A DNA stretch of 9,947 nt. Source: an uncultured Candidatus Nemicrothrix sp. (GTDB taxonomy: Bacteria > Actinomycetota > Acidimicrobiia > Acidimicrobiales > Acidimicrobilacustridaceae). Under the pieces are notes generated by a model, which saw nothing but the letters and a program-made list of their open reading frames with translations, did not search any database and had not been told where the DNA came from. The stretch covers positions 1-9,947 of the forward strand of contig CAIKHC010000313.1 of the NCBI GenBank assembly GCA_903827085.1, written 5' to 3'. This document shows positions 9,082 through 9,947 of the stretch, one piece after another. Each line of letters begins with the position of its first letter. Position 1 is the stretch's first letter. The translations under genes were made by a program, and so were the position numbers.

Positions 9082-9702
9082 TCAGTCGCCGCCGTGAGGA
9101 CGGCGTTGCAACCGAGACTCAATCGTCGTTGCAACTGACAGGTTGAGTTGTTCCCAGCGATTCTCATTCACCGCGTCCAAGACTGACTGCGGTGCAAGAC
9201 CCACAAGTTCGGCACGAGCAATCGCTGTCTCCGAAGCCACGCGGTCGTACACCTCGGCAGGACCAACGATGAGCGGATCAATGAGGTTCATCGATACCTG
9301 GACCTCGTCGCCAACCTGAAGGCCGAGCGCGCGCACACCTGGTCCACGGATCGACGATGCGATGGATTTCGCAAGGTCGAGGTCAGGTTCCGAAAGCCAC
9401 AAATTCCAGGCCAGCATGAGTTCCCTCGCGCCAACGGCAACGGCGCCTGCGGTTGGGTGCGGTTCGCTCGGCCCGAGATCTGGCAGAAGAGCGGTGAATG
9501 CGCCGCGTCGAATGTCGGGCAGCGTGCGCTCTGGGCCATAGAGAAAGACAGGAATCTGCAGTTCGTTGGCAATCCACAAACTCATTGCGTCGCGAGAACT
9601 GAGCGCATCGTCATAGGTCGAACCCGCCAGCGGAACGAACGGCACAACATCGACAACGCCGATTCGCGGATGGACTCCGGTGTGGGTGCGCAGGTCGAGC
9701 CG
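9082..9702 (-). pseudogene. Glutamate formiminotransferase-like protein, N-terminally truncated
   Basis: The readable part (about 206 residues) is a good match to the glutamate formiminotransferase domain, which moves a formimino group from formiminoglutamate to tetrahydrofolate in histidine breakdown. It begins in mid-domain at RLDLRTHTGVHPRIG, carries DVVPFVPLAGS, and continues with PDIRRGAF, HPTAGAVAVGAR and VQVSMNLIDP to a natural-looking end. The HPR segment carries, as I recall, the proposed catalytic His of pig FTCD. What is missing is the first 60-75 residues of the family, and no usable start or ribosome site lies before the homology. The first start-like codon is a GTG at 9643-9645, inside the domain. 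Upstream DNA in another frame encodes PmbA. The gene is therefore either a deletion remnant or an assembly chimera. No other histidine-utilisation genes are in view, so the true substrate is unproven. Confidence 0.75.
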
Positions 9703-9947
9703 CGGAACTCCAGATCGCTCCCGATATGGATGATGTTCTTGAGCATATCCGATAGATTGCCGGCGATGGTAATCTCGGCCACCGGATAGGACAACTTGCC
9801 GTCTTCAATCCACAGTCCAGCCGCACCGCGCGAATAATCACCCGTCACCGTGTTCACACCGAACCCGATCAACTCCGTGACATAAAGTCCAGTGCCAACG
9901 GCGGCATAAATCTCTTCCGGCGTCTTCGTGCCGGGTTCGATAAACAA
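9582..9947 (-). CDS. pmbA: TldE/PmbA-type metallopeptidase subunit, 3' part with out-of-family tail
   Basis: PmbA (TldE) is the partner of TldD in a heteromeric protease that trims peptides such as microcin B17 precursor and helps degrade CcdA in E. coli. The window holds the last 121 codons of a gene that begins upstream; the first codon shown is an internal Leu codon (TTG), not a start. Recognisable blocks are LYVTELIGFGVN, TGDYSRGAAGLWIEDG, YPVAEITIAGNLSDML and IGSDLEFRGSTCAPT, which match the PmbA C-terminal beta domain. After APT (codon at 9681-9683) the family expects about ten more residues of the type LRxDGMTIAG. Instead the frame runs through 32 unrelated residues to a TGA at 9582-9584, in DNA that codes for the formiminotransferase-like protein in another frame. 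The end of the gene has thus been replaced. Confidence 0.8.
   Translation of the reverse strand: MFIEPGTKTPEEIYAAVGTGLYVTELIGFGVNTVTGDYSRGAAGLWIEDGKLSYPVAEITIAGNLSDMLKNIIHIGSDLEFRGSTCAPTPESIRESALSMLCRSFRWRVRPMTMRSVLATQ
9681..9702 (-). other. Fusion junction between pmbA and a formiminotransferase-like gene
   Basis: Over these 22 bases one minus-strand frame encodes conserved PmbA sequence (GSTCAPT) and a second frame encodes conserved formiminotransferase sequence (RLDLRTH). Upstream only the PmbA frame makes sense, and downstream only the formiminotransferase frame does. This is what is expected if two formerly separate same-strand genes shared a stretch of about 20 identical bases and were joined there, by deletion in the genome or by collapse during assembly. 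Confidence 0.65.

Noticed and set aside
9090..9105. Hairpin CGCCG/CGGCG between whiB and the convergent gene as a terminator
   Set aside because: The stem is five base pairs with no T tract on either strand and overlaps coding sequence, so support is too weak to call.
9105..9135. Two copies of the palindrome GTTGCAAC (9105-9112 and 9128-9135) near the convergent stops
   Set aside because: Both lie within the coding C-terminus of the formiminotransferase-like frame, are short and have no promoter nearby. Chance is the simplest explanation.

Overview
The window reads as chromosomal DNA of an actinobacterium, most likely from the Acidimicrobiia/Ilumatobacter side of the phylum. This is inferred from three things: a WhiB2/WhmD-type WhiB protein; a b558-type succinate dehydrogenase in the order C-A-B, as in mycobacterial Sdh1; and an AAA+ ATPase plus VWA-domain protein that resemble, from memory, the Rv0958/Rv0959 pair of Mycobacterium tuberculosis. 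I saw no tRNA, rRNA, CRISPR array, insertion sequence or phage gene.

Layout. (1) 1-3006, minus strand: the operon sdhC-sdhA-sdhB, with sdhB cut by the window edge. It encodes a five-helix dihaem membrane anchor, the FAD subunit and the iron-sulfur subunit of succinate dehydrogenase/fumarate reductase. (2) 3007-3213: a divergent promoter region. (3) 3214-4620, plus: a MoxR/ChlI-like AAA+ ATPase. (4) 4635-6556, minus: a probable two-gene unit of a glycoside hydrolase family 1-like protein without its catalytic glutamates, followed by ribose-5-phosphate isomerase A. (5) 6557-6585: a 29-bp divergent gap with -10-like elements placed for leaderless mRNAs in both directions. (6) 6586-8601, plus: a long helical protein ending in a VWA domain with an intact MIDAS, the likely partner of the ATPase, followed by an intrinsic terminator. 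(7) 8753-9079, plus: whiB with its own candidate promoter. (8) 9082-9947, minus: a chimeric junction. The C-terminal part of a PmbA/TldE peptidase subunit runs out of its family frame exactly where a glutamate formiminotransferase-like reading frame, lacking its N-terminal third, begins. The two overlap over about 22 bases that make family sense in both frames.

How it fits together. The Sdh complex feeds electrons from succinate to the quinone pool. RpiA belongs to the pentose phosphate pathway. The AAA+ and VWA proteins probably form a MoxR-VWA type remodelling machine of unknown substrate, although here their genes are separated by about 2 kb of opposite-strand genes. The most unusual points are the PmbA/formiminotransferase junction (a genomic deletion or an assembly artefact), the catalytically crippled GH1 homologue upstream of rpiA, and the very tight divergent, apparently leaderless start region.
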